A stretch of 64,000 bases of DNA from Campylobacter hyointestinalis subsp. hyointestinalis (GCF_013372145.1 NZ_CP053827.1:1116001-1180000), one strand, 5' to 3'. Positions 55,735 through 63,492 are shown, numbered from the stretch's first letter. Numbers and translations are program-made. Notes: a model not told the origin generated them from the letters alone.

Positions 55735-56626
55735 AAGTTCGTATTTCATAGCTGGAGCATTTTTTTGTATAGTTATGATATTTGCGGTAGTTTTTTTGCT
55801 GTTTATGAACAAAAACGGAAACGCAGAGGAGTATAGAAGCTACTATATACAGACAAAAGAGCTACCAAACGGCATAAAAAAAGATGCACAAGTAAGGTTC
55901 ATAGGAGTTCCAGCAGGTATCGTAAAAGATATATATTTTAGCGATCCAAAAACTGCTACTATCGAGATAAAACTCAGCATTAAAAAAGATCTACCTATAA
56001 AAAAAGATAGCGTCGCCGTAGTCGAAATTCAAGGTATAAGCGGGATAGCTAGCATAAATATATCCAAAGGCTCCCCTGAAGCGCGTACATTTGCTGCTGA
56101 TGAAAAACCCGTCATTTTTATGGAGCAAGGACTACTAGCAAAGATAGGAGATAGCGCGGTAAATGTATCTCACAGACTAAATTTAACACTCTCAAAATTT
56201 GGCGAACTTCTAAGCGATGAAAATATAAAAGCCCTTAGCCAGACTTTGGATTCGATAAATAAATTTAGCTCTTTTTTAAATTCCAAAGAAAACATTGAAC
56301 ATATAAAAACTATCTTAAGTAGCACAAACAAGACCGCGTCTGCACTTAGCAAGATCAAATTTGAAGAGCTAGCAAATCAATTAAATGCCTTTTTAGTTGA
56401 TGCTAAGCGCCAAGCAAAACTTTTAGAACAAACGCAAATGTTGCTAACAAAAAAGATAGAAAGTGGCGAATATGACTTCAAAAGTATAATCTCACCTACA
56501 TTGCAAAATACGAACGATACGCTATCTGAACTAAACGGACTAATAGCAGAGATACAAAATACACTATTTAGATTAGAAGATAATCCATACGAGTTTTTCT
56601 TTAAAGATACAGGAGATAAAAAATGA
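55724..56626 (+). CDS. mlaD: MlaD-type MCE protein
   Basis: 300 aa: one N-terminal membrane helix (FIAGAFFCIVMIFAVVFLLF), an MCE domain (YYIQTKELPNGIKKDAQVRF, GVPAGIVKDIYF, VEIQGISGIASINISKG), then a long helical tail that would form the channel or brace in the periplasm. Forms the lipid-binding hexamer on MlaFE. Overlaps mlaF by 11 bp. Confidence 0.92.
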   Translation: MESKSSYFIAGAFFCIVMIFAVVFLLFMNKNGNAEEYRSYYIQTKELPNGIKKDAQVRFIGVPAGIVKDIYFSDPKTATIEIKLSIKKDLPIKKDSVAVVEIQGISGIASINISKGSPEARTFAADEKPVIFMEQGLLAKIGDSAVNVSHRLNLTLSKFGELLSDENIKALSQTLDSINKFSSFLNSKENIEHIKTILSSTNKTASALSKIKFEELANQLNAFLVDAKRQAKLLEQTQMLLTKKIESGEYDFKSIISPTLQNTNDTLSELNGLIAEIQNTLFRLEDNPYEFFFKDTGDKK

Positions 56627-57198
56627 AATATTTATTTATAACACTAGTTGCCATTTTGCTAAGCGGATGTATAGCAAAACAAGGCGTACAAAGCAGATAC
56701 TACGAGCTTGAAAATGTAGCTAAACCAAATTTCAAATGCGATAGAAGTGCAAATATAGATGTATTTATAGATAAGATAAAAATGTTAGATATTTATCAAA
56801 GCAGAAATATAATTTATAAGCAAAATAGTCAAATTTCATATCTAAAAGATGCGAAATTCGCCTCATATCCAAACGTGATGATCTATAAATCTTTGATAGA
56901 TTATCTACAAAATCACTGCAAATTTAAGCCTGTTTTATCGAGCAAAGAAGGTTTTTTAAATTTAAAAATAACCATACTAGACATCTACGTCAGCCAAAAC
57001 GAAGCTAAAATTTCCGCTTTTGTTAGTGTCAATAATGATAAAAAAGTTCTAGTAAACAGCGTCTTAAGCCAAACAAAAAGTATTGATAAATTTAGCGAAG
57101 AAAATGCTATAAACGCGCTAAATTTAGCATTAGCTAACATACAAGACCAAATTTATGACTTACTAACTTCAGCTTTAACAACCACTTCTAACAATTAA
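56623..57198 (+). CDS. ABC-type transport auxiliary lipoprotein (PqiC-like)
   Basis: 191 aa lipoprotein with signal [26 protein letters not shown] resembles the start of the PqiC/LptE-like auxiliary family that partners MCE systems. Overlaps mlaD by 4 bp (ATGA). No MlaC-like soluble carrier or MlaA is in the window. Convergent with ybeY, overlapping its end by 24 bp. Confidence 0.78.
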   Translation: MKYLFITLVAILLSGCIAKQGVQSRYYELENVAKPNFKCDRSANIDVFIDKIKMLDIYQSRNIIYKQNSQISYLKDAKFASYPNVMIYKSLIDYLQNHCKFKPVLSSKEGFLNLKITILDIYVSQNEAKISAFVSVNNDKKVLVNSVLSQTKSIDKFSEENAINALNLALANIQDQIYDLLTSALTTTSNN

Positions 57199-57579
57199 AC
57201 TTTTTGGAAGAGAGAATTTCTCTATGATATCTATCTCTCTTCTTCTCATCTCTCCATCATCATTCTCGTGATCAAATCCTAATACGTGAAGCAGTCCGTG
57301 AGTAAATAATAAAGCTATCTCATCTTCTACTTTATGCCCTAGCTCTTTTGATTTTGAACTAGCTAAATTACTGTTTATAACAATAGATCCAATAGGGAAA
57401 TGAGGTACATACTCAAGTGGAAAGCTAAGCACATCTGTAGTTTTATCTATATTTCTCTCTTTTTTATTTATCTCTTGCATTTCATCACTACTAACAAATA
57501 CAAGCTCAATCTCTGCTTTAGTAAGCTCATCGCATATATCATCTAAAATACTAGGGTAATTTGTATCACAAAGTATCAA
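57175..57579 (-). CDS. ybeY: rRNA maturation endoribonuclease YbeY
   Basis: 134 aa zinc RNase for 16S 3'-end maturation. The metal site is H-x3-H-x5-H in [29 protein letters not shown] is also conserved. TTG start with AAGGA eight bases upstream. Confidence 0.94.
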   Translation of the reverse strand: MILCDTNYPSILDDICDELTKAEIELVFVSSDEMQEINKKERNIDKTTDVLSFPLEYVPHFPIGSIVINSNLASSKSKELGHKVEDEIALLFTHGLLHVLGFDHENDDGEMRRREIDIIEKFSLPKSLIVRSGC

Positions 57580-57705
57580 ATTTAGTCCTTGGTGTGAATT
57601 AAAGATATAATTATACCAAGAATTCTGATGATAAGATATCTCTATCTACCTTTAGATACTCATCTTCTACAGCTCTGATGTAGTATTTCATTGTTGTTTG
57701 ATATT

Positions 57706-57729
57706 AAGAGCGGTTGCGCGACCGCTCTT
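57706..57729 (+). terminator. strong hairpin between ybeY and the island
   Basis: AAGAGCGGT and ACCGCTCTT form a perfect 9-bp stem with a 6-base loop, followed by T's on the plus strand. It marks the left edge of the prophage-like island and may terminate the leftward tiny-gene transcript too. Confidence 0.7.
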
Positions 57730-57777
57730 TTAAAACTTACTTATTTCTTCAAATAATGGCAAATAGCAATCATCTTG

Positions 57778-57933
57778 TTATAAAACGCCATAAACTCCGC
57801 CCATTTCATCTGTTATTGTGACACAATCATCGTGTCTTAAGATTTCAAATTTTACGTTTTTGATTTGAAACTCTGTATCTTCTGTCTCGTTTATTAGCTC
57901 TACGAACTCGTCTATGTTTGTTACTTTTGTCAT
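57778..57933 (-). CDS. small acidic island protein, 51 aa
   Basis: Reads TKVTNIDEFVELINETEDTE and then KFEILRHDDCVTITDEMGG. No family recognised. Its ATG overlaps the stop of the 29-aa peptide upstream (ATGA), which argues both are translated. No ribosome site of its own. Confidence 0.55.
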   Translation of the reverse strand: MTKVTNIDEFVELINETEDTEFQIKNVKFEILRHDDCVTITDEMGGVYGVL

Positions 57934-58019
57934 TTTCTATCATTTAAATTTAATTTGTGGATGTTAATCGCAATGTATGCAAGCAACAAAACTTCTACTA
58001 CTTCTAAAATTTCACTCAT
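57930..58019 (-). CDS. tiny hydrophobic peptide, 29 aa
   Basis: Excellent ribosome site (AAGGAG) before ATG. Starts MSEILEVVEVLLLAYIAINI, one predicted membrane helix, then a short polar end. Resembles in style the 26-aa peptides elsewhere in the island. Overlaps the next gene by 4 bp. Confidence 0.55.
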   Translation of the reverse strand: MSEILEVVEVLLLAYIAINIHKLNLNDRK

Positions 58020-58086
58020 CTTTAAGCTCCTTGTGTTAAAATAGGCTTAACGAAATGGCATAAGTCAGAGGCTTTCGCCTCCGCTC

Positions 58087-58167
58087 TTAGACTATCCATA
58101 TCTGAATAATCTTTGAGATTATATAGATTAAAGCGGCTACTTTAATCATCAAATCTAACTTTGCCAT
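58087..58167 (-). CDS. tiny hydrophobic peptide, 26 aa, with GAAA hairpin
   Basis: AAAGGAG precedes the ATG. The peptide MAKLDLMIKVAALIYIISKI has one amphipathic membrane helix. Right after the stop is a hairpin GAGGCGAAAGCCTC followed by TGAC, nearly the same as after the peptide at 63635. Function unknown; a type I toxin-like or holin-like peptide is a guess. Confidence 0.55.
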   Translation of the reverse strand: MAKLDLMIKVAALIYIISKIIQIWIV

Positions 58168-58192
58168 TTCGCTAACTCCTTTCTTTAGATTT

Positions 58193-58215
58193 AAAACAAA
58201 TGATTTATTTGTTTT
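58193..58215. promoter_or_regulatory. operator-like palindrome in a divergent promoter region
   Basis: AAAACAAAT and ATTTGTTTT form a perfect 9-bp inverted repeat with 5-bp centre, between divergent tiny-peptide and HTH genes. A good candidate binding site for one of the island's small HTH proteins. Confidence 0.55.
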
Positions 58216-58319
58216 ATAAGTGAATTATAACATATTTTAGTTATATTGTCAATAGTTTTATAAATATTTTAGTTGTTTTTTTGTAAAATAACAAATATTT
58301 TATTTATAAAAGGTATCAA

Positions 58320-58529
58320 ATGAATTATGACGAATTTGAATATAAACTAAAATCAATCGATTTAAGTAAAAAAGATTTTTCCGAAATGGTTAAAATGAGT
58401 TATACAGGCGTAACAAATTGGAAGCAAACAAACGCCTTGCCCGGTTGGGTTGATAGTTGGCTAGAAAACTACGAAAAAGGTAAAACCCTAGATGAGCTTT
58501 TAGCTTTAGTAGATAAATTTAAAAAGTAA
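58320..58529 (+). CDS. small helix-turn-helix protein, 69 aa
   Basis: MNYDEFEYKLKSIDLSKKDF followed by VKMSYTGVTNWKQ gives a short HTH of the phage-regulator style (an xxW-K recognition end). The C-terminal half is helical. Same class as the proteins at 59767, 62424 and 63259. Probably a local DNA-binding regulator. Confidence 0.65.
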   Translation: MNYDEFEYKLKSIDLSKKDFSEMVKMSYTGVTNWKQTNALPGWVDSWLENYEKGKTLDELLALVDKFKK

Positions 58530-58570
58530 ATTACGTATTTCCTAGTTTTTATCGTTATTTTTTGCCCTAA

Positions 58571-58687
58571 TTACCACTGGCTTACCGAAGATTGCGATAC
58601 ATCCATAGCCTTAGCTAGTATCACGGTATCTATTCCTTTTGTTGCCGATATGCACTCTTTTAGTTTTTCTGCAAAACTTTTCATCAT
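58571..58687 (-). pseudogene. truncated phage repressor N-terminus, 38 aa
   Basis: AAGGAG before ATGATG. The fragment ends TVILAKAMDVSQSSVSQW then TAA, so it stops inside the HTH recognition helix; normal repressors continue with a linker and a peptidase or dimer domain, and no such domain follows in any frame. Palindromic half-sites lie just upstream. Confidence 0.6.
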
Positions 58688-58713
58688 TGCTCCTTACAAA
58701 TATATTGCTTTTC

Positions 58714-58745
58714 GTAAGATTATAGTATCTTACTTAGAGTAAGAT
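58714..58745. promoter_or_regulatory. three GTAAGAT half-sites (phage operator)
   Basis: GTAAGAT at 58714, its reverse ATCTTAC at 58727 and GTAAGAT again at 58739 form two overlapping palindromes just upstream of the truncated repressor, typical of a repressor operator. Confidence 0.6.
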
Positions 58746-58760
58746 TTGTGTATGAAAAGT

Positions 58761-58960
58761 AATATTTTCTATACTTTAAGGTTAGTCAAAAAAGTAGAGT
58801 AAATTTAGACATACATAAATCAAAAGTAAGAAATAAAAAATCCTACAAAAATACAAAGATAAAAAATTAACATTATAGTAATTTTATTTATGATTGTAAA
58901 ATTTAATAAAAAAAAGGCTTGAACAATGTTATAATCAGCATTTAAAGGCTTAAAATGGCA
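58761..58960 (-). repeat. right copy of the ~200-bp inverted repeat
   Basis: Near-identical in reverse complement to 47730-47928. Outside it, after three bases, comes the tmRNA end sequence. Non-coding. Confidence 0.92.
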
Positions 58961-58963
58961 ATT

Positions 58964-58978
58964 GCACACCTCCACCAA
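58964..58978 (+). other. att site copy: last 15 bases matching tmRNA 3' end
   Basis: GCACACCTCCACCAA equals the final 14 bases of ssrA plus one flanking A, but on the plus strand, while the real ssrA 3' end lies on the minus strand. This is the expected att core of an element inserted at tmRNA. Confidence 0.8.
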
Positions 58979-59312
58979 AATCCAATTTCAATCATTTTCA
59001 AAATACTTACAAATTACTTTAAAATCATCATCTAGCAAAAATTAAGCTTTCATTCATTATCATTCAATTTCATAAAATTACAATTAAATTGTGATTTTTT
59101 CTACAATCACAATTTTTAACTCAAAAGGAGCTACAAACTTTGCAGCATATCCTTTATTACCAAAATCTTTATTTAGTGTTTGAATAAAATTATCCAAACT
59201 CTAAGTTATCCACTCTTGAGCATTCCATACTGTGATCTGTTTCTGTTATCTTGAATTCTTTGTTTTTGATTTTTTATCCTTGTTTGCATTTATTTGCTGG
59301 AATATACATCTA
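58979..59312. other. decayed gene remnants before the relic array
   Basis: No intact gene. On the minus strand short frames such as ITVWNAQEW and LDNFIQTLNKDFGNKGYAAK follow each other with stops, suggesting a lost phage gene. Confidence 0.35.
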
Positions 59313-59600
59313 CTGAAAATTTCTTTTTTTTAGGATTTTGAGCCTGTTTGTTTATTGTATATCATTTTAAAAGCCCTTGGTATAAATTTATCCTTGTAGG
59401 ATTTAAAACTTACACCTTATAACTTTATGTGGATAAATATTTTAGTGTGGATTTATTTTTTTATGATTGAATGAAGTGATTTTTAACTGTTAATTATGAA
59501 TAATTTAGTATAAATTTACCATTTTTCTAGCTTAAATATGTAAAATTATGTCAAAAATAAAGTAAATATCATGTATAATTATCCTTTTAGGATTTAAAAC
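59313..59600 (+). CRISPR. relic mini-array of five decayed repeats
   Basis: Repeat-like units lie at ~59313-59344, 59380-59409, 59445-59473, 59508-59537 and 59573-59600, separated by 35, 35, 34 and 35 bp, the spacer size of the main array. The second matches the crRNA-strand repeat at 28 of 30 bases (a G and an A substituted) and the fifth at about 27 of 30 with a 2-base deletion. The others are far more worn (about 21-22 of 30). Orientation is opposite to the main array. It sits on the prophage-like island. Confidence 0.75.
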
Positions 59601-59766
59601 CATTACTATATTTTGCGTATAGTTTTACCATAATTTTATAATTAAATTAATCGGTTTTCATAGTGCTTTAAAATCTTTGATTTATATAAAACAAACAAAT
59701 AATAACTAATTTAAAATATAATTAATAAAAGAAAAAAATAAACATAGACGAGGTAGAAATAAAATA
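59601..59766. other. short AT-rich gap
   Basis: A very weak sixth repeat-like stretch may exist near 59640-59672, but I cannot support it. The upstream region of the next HTH gene is here. Confidence 0.3.
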
Positions 59767-59970
59767 ATGGTTGAGATAAGAACAAAAAAAGGACTTTCAG
59801 ATAAAAGAATATCTGAAATAACTGGGTTGCCGTATAATACAATTATGCAGTGGAAGCGCACTGATAAAAATGGGTATAGATATAAATTATACTTATACAT
59901 AAAACTATCAGATGAGAGCAAACTTTTAGAGCATTTTAACCGCTCTACGCCCTGCACTCAAAATGGTTAA
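59767..59970 (+). CDS. small helix-turn-helix protein, 67 aa
   Basis: KKGLSDKRISEITGLPYNTI then MQWKR is a clean HTH. C-terminus helical with SDESKLLEHFN. Poor ribosome site. Likely phage-type regulator of the same class as the other island HTH proteins. Confidence 0.6.
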   Translation: MVEIRTKKGLSDKRISEITGLPYNTIMQWKRTDKNGYRYKLYLYIKLSDESKLLEHFNRSTPCTQNG

Positions 59971-60104
59971 ATCAAAAGCCGATAAAATCGGCTAAATATT
60001 TCATTTGTTTGTGGATAGTTGTTAAGGGTTATTAAATTTACACCCTGTTTTTTATATAATGATTTTATTAAAAATACGACCCAAAATAAAGACAATGATA
60101 GATA

Positions 60105-61127
60105 ATGAGCGAACAAAATTTACGTAATATCGAGCCAAATAAAATAGGCAAATCAATAAGAGATGAAACTCCTGTATCATAAGCTACCATAAACGAGCTA
60201 AACAAATACAGAGAATTACACATCCCTATAATGCGTTGTTTAGCTACCGTAGCAAGAAATAAAAGACTTAAGCCTGTTATCACAGCTAGGAGATTAAAAA
60301 GATTTCCTTCTATCGAAAAGAAGCTTAAACGCTTCCATACTATGAGACTATCTCAGATGCAAGACATAGCAGGAGTTAGAACAGTATTTAATACCATAAG
60401 CGAAGTTTATGATTTTGCTGATGATATGCAAAAAACATATTCTAAAAATCGAAACTTTAGCTTTAAAAGCTCAAAAGATTATATAAATAGACCTAAAGAA
60501 GACGGTTATAGAGGTATTCATCAAATCTTTATTTACAAAAAAGGACCACATAAAGATAGTTTTGGGCTTAGCGTTGAGCTTCAGATACGTACACTACTTC
60601 AGCACTACTGGGCGACAGCAGTTGAGATTTTATCACTTAAATCATCACTAAATTTAAAGCTTGGCGAAGGACTAGAGTATAAAAAAGAGTTTTTTAAACT
60701 CTGATTCGTGCTTATAGCTTATAAGGAAAAAACAACTCTATCAGATGAATACAAGCACTTATCAAAAGTTCAGATTATAGAAAAATACAAGAAATAGACA
60801 ATCAATACGAGATTTTAAAGCACTTATCAGCCATTGCACTAACTAGCAAAGAAATACAAGATAGCACCAACAAAAAAACATTTGATTTATACGTTATGTA
60901 TCTTGATGTCAAAAACAACAGCCTTTTTATACGTGGATTTGCCAAAAAAACAAGAGCAAGAAGCTAAGATGTTTTATCAAGCACTAGAAACAAATGCATA
61001 TTTTGATGTTGTTTTAATATCTCTTGACAAAGTAAAACAGCTTAAAAGTGCATATCCAAACTACTTTTTAGATAGCAAAAACTTTTCTAAATTCATAAAA
61101 GAAAGTTATAAAGAGCTGTTGAAATAA
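60105..61127 (+). pseudogene. RelA/SpoT-domain protein, broken by a nonsense codon and frameshifts
   Basis: The ATG at 60105 opens a frame stopped by TAA at 60180, then continues in frame as a RelA/SpoT nucleotide pyrophosphokinase domain: LSQMQDIAGVRTVFN, RPKEDGYRGIHQIFIYKK and VELQIRTLLQHYWATAVEIL. After 60704 the C-terminal part (KHLSAIALTSKEIQDSTNKK, then YPNYFLDSKNFSKFIKESYK) lies in other frames. A standalone (p)ppGpp-type synthetase on a phage-like island suggests a toxin or defence role, now lost. Confidence 0.75.
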
Positions 61128-61309
61128 ATAACTCTTTATACTTTACACATACAAAATAATACTTTAAAAATCAATACATATGTTCTTTAACATACTTTTT
61201 AAGTGGATTATTTGTTTTGACAACCCTATACACGTTCTTCTTATTCGTGACATTCATAAATTATTTTGTGTAGGGCTATCAAAGTAAATTCCTAATTTAG
61301 GAGCACAAC
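61128..61309. other. gap downstream of the RelA/SpoT relic
   Basis: No gene. TGTGTAGGGCT at 61266 echoes the frequently repeated spacer text TGTGTAGGGCTTGAAAA only over eleven bases, too short to count as a protospacer. Confidence 0.3.
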
Positions 61310-61372
61310 ATGGATGACTGGATTATATTTATCTTGATAATGATGTTTAGTTGGTTATTTTTATTTGATTGA
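61310..61372 (+). CDS. tiny hydrophobic peptide, 20 aa
   Basis: AGGAG lies six bases before ATG. MDDWIIFILIMMFSWLFLFD is almost wholly hydrophobic, one membrane helix. A GC-rich hairpin follows four bases after the stop. Third member of the tiny-peptide-plus-hairpin pattern. Confidence 0.5.
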   Translation: MDDWIIFILIMMFSWLFLFD

Positions 61373-61376
61373 GTTG

Positions 61377-61398
61377 TCCACGCTCTGCTAAGCGTGGA
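61377..61398. terminator. hairpin between convergent genes
   Basis: TCCACGCT and AGCGTGGA form a perfect 8-bp stem with a 6-base loop between the 20-aa peptide and the end of the 245-aa membrane protein; may stop both transcripts. Confidence 0.6.
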
Positions 61399-61404
61399 TA
61401 GAAA

Positions 61405-61572
61405 TCACTTTTTAGTCTTATTTGTATCTTTTGATTGTGGTTTTTGTGGTGGAACTTGTTTATTTGCCATAATACCACTATCATTAGTTTGAATTGGTTT
61501 ATTATTTGTAATTATGTTTGTAGTAACTGGCTTTACATCTTTGCTAATTACTGGTTTATTATCATTTGCCAT
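61405..61572 (-). CDS. possible internal-start product, 55 aa
   Basis: ATG at 61572 is preceded by AGGAGGT, the best ribosome site in the island, within the longer gene. The product (MANDNKPVISKDVKPVTTNI...) is soluble and probably disordered. Either a real second product or a former separate gene fused to the membrane part. Confidence 0.4.
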   Translation of the reverse strand: MANDNKPVISKDVKPVTTNIITNNKPIQTNDSGIMANKQVPPQKPQSKDTNKTKK

Positions 61573-62142
61573 TTTGTCTACCTCCTTTCTTGAAATTATA
61601 TCCTTAAGTGTAAAAGATATCGAGGTAAGCATAAAAAATATAAACGCACCAATAAGCCAGTAAAAACTATCATGTATCCAATTTGATCTATATTTGATTA
61701 TATCCAAATTTTGATTTAGTGCATTTTGTGTTGAGCTTATAAGTTTTGTAAGGCATTCGCAGTGTGCATAAATTCCATCTTGTATATTTGATATTTCAGA
61801 CATATCAAAACAACCAAGTGATTTAGATGCACGATGACTAAGCGCCTTAATTAGTATAAAAATAGATGAAAAACTTAAAATTATGCAGACATATATGCTT
61901 GTATATAAATACCATGTTGCATTCTTATCACTAATATTATTTATAGCCAAAAAACAAATACCTATCATAAAGGTATTTAACCATAAGTAAGTTTTTATTA
62001 GATTTTTCTGATTTGGTATGAGTGAAGTCAAAACTATATCCAAATCTTTACGCAAAGCTTCATAGCTTACTTTTAGATTGTTTTCATAGTTTTTTACATC
62101 ATCTATCTTTGGCTTTTTTTGAAGATACATTTTTGTTTTCAT
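61405..62142 (-). CDS. membrane protein of unknown function with disordered C-terminus, 245 aa
   Basis: Residues ~50-68, ~78-100 and ~160-180 are membrane helices (YLWLNTFMIGICFLAI, SIYVCIILSFSSIFILI, SFYWLIGAFIFFMLTSISF). The last 55 residues are hydrophilic and rich in Lys, Asn, Pro and Thr. No family recognised. Inside the gene, AGGAGGT lies eight bases before an in-frame ATG (61572), so the tail may also be made alone. Minus-strand gene among plus-strand phage genes; could be a superinfection or defence membrane protein, but that is speculation. Confidence 0.7.
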   Translation of the reverse strand: MKTKMYLQKKPKIDDVKNYENNLKVSYEALRKDLDIVLTSLIPNQKNLIKTYLWLNTFMIGICFLAINNISDKNATWYLYTSIYVCIILSFSSIFILIKALSHRASKSLGCFDMSEISNIQDGIYAHCECLTKLISSTQNALNQNLDIIKYRSNWIHDSFYWLIGAFIFFMLTSISFTLKDIISRKEVDKMANDNKPVISKDVKPVTTNIITNNKPIQTNDSGIMANKQVPPQKPQSKDTNKTKK

Positions 62143-62217
62143 TTTTACCTCTTTTTTAAAAATTATATAAAAATTATATAAAAATATAAAGATTTAAAAA
62201 CTAATTAAAGGATTTAT

Positions 62218-62301
62218 ATGTTTTACATCATTATTATCACTATTTGGGCGTTATGTATATTTGGATTATATTATCAAAGGAGATTTAAAGATGAGCTATA
62301 A
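62218..62301 (+). CDS. tiny membrane peptide, 27 aa
   Basis: AAAGGA precedes ATG. MFYIIIITIWALCIFGLYYQ is one membrane helix followed by RRFKDEL. Overlaps the next small gene by 11 bp, and its codons contain that gene's AAAGGAG. Confidence 0.5.
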   Translation: MFYIIIITIWALCIFGLYYQRRFKDEL

Positions 62302-62437
62302 AACACTGAAAAAGTATAAACATCTCATCACAAAAGAGATGAGCGTAAAAGAGTTTGCAAATTTAGAAAGTATAAAAGATGAAATTTGTTATAATATTAA
62401 GGTTAAATTACAAAGGATAGATAATGAGCGAAGATGA
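62291..62437 (+). CDS. small basic protein, 48 aa
   Basis: AAAGGAG lies upstream. SYKTLKKYKHLITKEMSVKE then FANLESIKDEICYN; helical and Lys-rich. No family recognised. Overlaps the HTH gene by 14 bp, so the three small genes form a coupled set. Confidence 0.5.
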   Translation: MSYKTLKKYKHLITKEMSVKEFANLESIKDEICYNIKVKLQRIDNERR

Positions 62438-62666
62438 AAACATAGTCAAAAGAGTATGCCGTGAGCTGGGCATTACGCAAAGAGAATTAAGCGAGATTTT
62501 AGGGGTTCATTTAGTATCAGTCCAAAAGTGGGTAGCAAATGCCAACGACTTACCACTCCAAACACAAAAAAGCTTAAATTTAGTTCTTGAAAACCATCAC
62601 CTTAAAAACAAAGTCGATAAAATCAATACCATTTTAAAACTTATTGATGAGATAAAAAATAGCTAA
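62424..62666 (+). CDS. small HTH regulator, 80 aa
   Basis: KRVCRELGITQRELSEILGV then HLVSVQKWV is a well-formed XRE-type HTH with a helical C-terminus. Paralogous to the 63259 gene, with which it shares the upstream sequence TTAAGGTTAAATTACAAAGG. Likely phage-type transcription regulator. Confidence 0.72.
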   Translation: MSEDENIVKRVCRELGITQRELSEILGVHLVSVQKWVANANDLPLQTQKSLNLVLENHHLKNKVDKINTILKLIDEIKNS

Positions 62667-62763
62667 TTTATAGGTGCGATTTTAAATCATACCTATAAAA
62701 TACATAAAAATTTTGTAAAAACAGATATAAATTACAAAATATTTATATAAATACTATTGACAA

Positions 62764-62782
62764 ATACAAAAATATTTTGTAT
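62764..62782. promoter_or_regulatory. operator-like palindrome
   Basis: ATACAAAA and TTTTGTAT form a perfect 8-bp inverted repeat with a 3-bp centre, about 100 bp upstream of a small-gene pair; a half-site-like ATACAAATAC follows. Candidate binding site for an island HTH protein. Confidence 0.5.
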
Positions 62783-62867
62783 AATAACGATACAAATACA
62801 GTAAAACGCTGTATAAGTTATTTAAAATAGAGTTGTTAAGTTTAGTAAGTTGTGGTAGAATACCAAA

Positions 62868-63020
62868 ATGAACGAAGTAATAAAAAACATAGGCTTAGGT
62901 ATCTTTGTAAATGGTGCCTTTGCTTGACAGTTTGCAGGTGCTCCCTTAGAGGGTGCTTTAGCAGTGGTTGAGGGCATTATTATAATGTATATCGCCACTA
63001 AACTGAAAAAAAAGGAGTAA
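62868..63020 (+). pseudogene. small membrane peptide gene with in-frame TGA
   Basis: MNEVIKNIGLGIFVNGAFA, then TGA at 62925, then QFAGAPLEGALAVVEGIIIM in the same frame to TAA. Both halves look like one 50-aa hydrophobic protein (holin-like). The simplest reading is a nonsense mutation. Confidence 0.5.
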
Positions 63021-63025
63021 AGACA

Positions 63026-63124
63026 ATGAGTAGCCTTTTTTTAATTCTCTCTACGGCTTTAACCATAGGTTGCATTATAGCCTATATAAAAGCTTATAAA
63101 AAAGATAAAAAACACCAACACTAA
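63026..63124 (+). pseudogene. small membrane peptide with a one-base frameshift
   Basis: AAAGGAG before ATG. MSSLFLILSTA then, after one extra T in a TTTT run near 63059, LTIGCIIAYIKAYKKDKKHQ in another frame. Joined they make a typical small membrane peptide; as written the first frame ends early. Confidence 0.4.
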
Positions 63125-63258
63125 CTTAAACTTTAACGCTCTATTTTAAAGTAAAAATTAAAATGGAGCGTATTATGTTTACAACAGATACAAAAGACTT
63201 TTACACCAAACAGCAAAATTCGCTATAATTATTAAGGTTAAATTACAAAGGAGCAAAA

Positions 63259-63492
63259 ATGCAAGATGAAAATCTAATAAAACAAACTTGCAAAGAACTA
63301 AATTTGACTTATAAACAGCTTGGTGAGATGATAGGATATAGCGAGAGTGCGTTAAAAAATGCAGCAACAAGCGAAGCTAGTGATCCGATGAAAAAAGCTA
63401 TAAATATGTATCTTGAAATTTTAGCTTTAAAAAAAGAGTTAAAAGCTAGTCAAGACTTTAAAAATAATCTCAAAGACTTTTTAAGGGACTAA
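63259..63492 (+). CDS. small HTH regulator, 77 aa
   Basis: KQTCKELNLTYKQLGEMIGY then SESALKNAATS is an HTH; C-terminal helix with LKKELKASQDFKNNLKDFL. Paralogue of the 62424 gene with the same leader block and AAAGGAG. Probably regulates neighbouring phage-type genes. Confidence 0.7.
   Translation: MQDENLIKQTCKELNLTYKQLGEMIGYSESALKNAATSEASDPMKKAINMYLEILALKKELKASQDFKNNLKDFLRD

Noticed and set aside
57611-57691. 26-codon minus-strand frame ([18 protein letters not shown])
   Set aside because: No ribosome site and no coupling to a neighbour; could be a gene scrap but not supportable.
61266-61276. Self-target for the four-copy spacer
   Set aside because: Only TGTGTAGGGCT (11 bases) is shared, below what could count as a protospacer.
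62925-62927. Selenocysteine readthrough of TGA
   Set aside because: No SECIS-like hairpin is evident directly after the TGA and the peptide is not a redox protein; a nonsense mutation is simpler.
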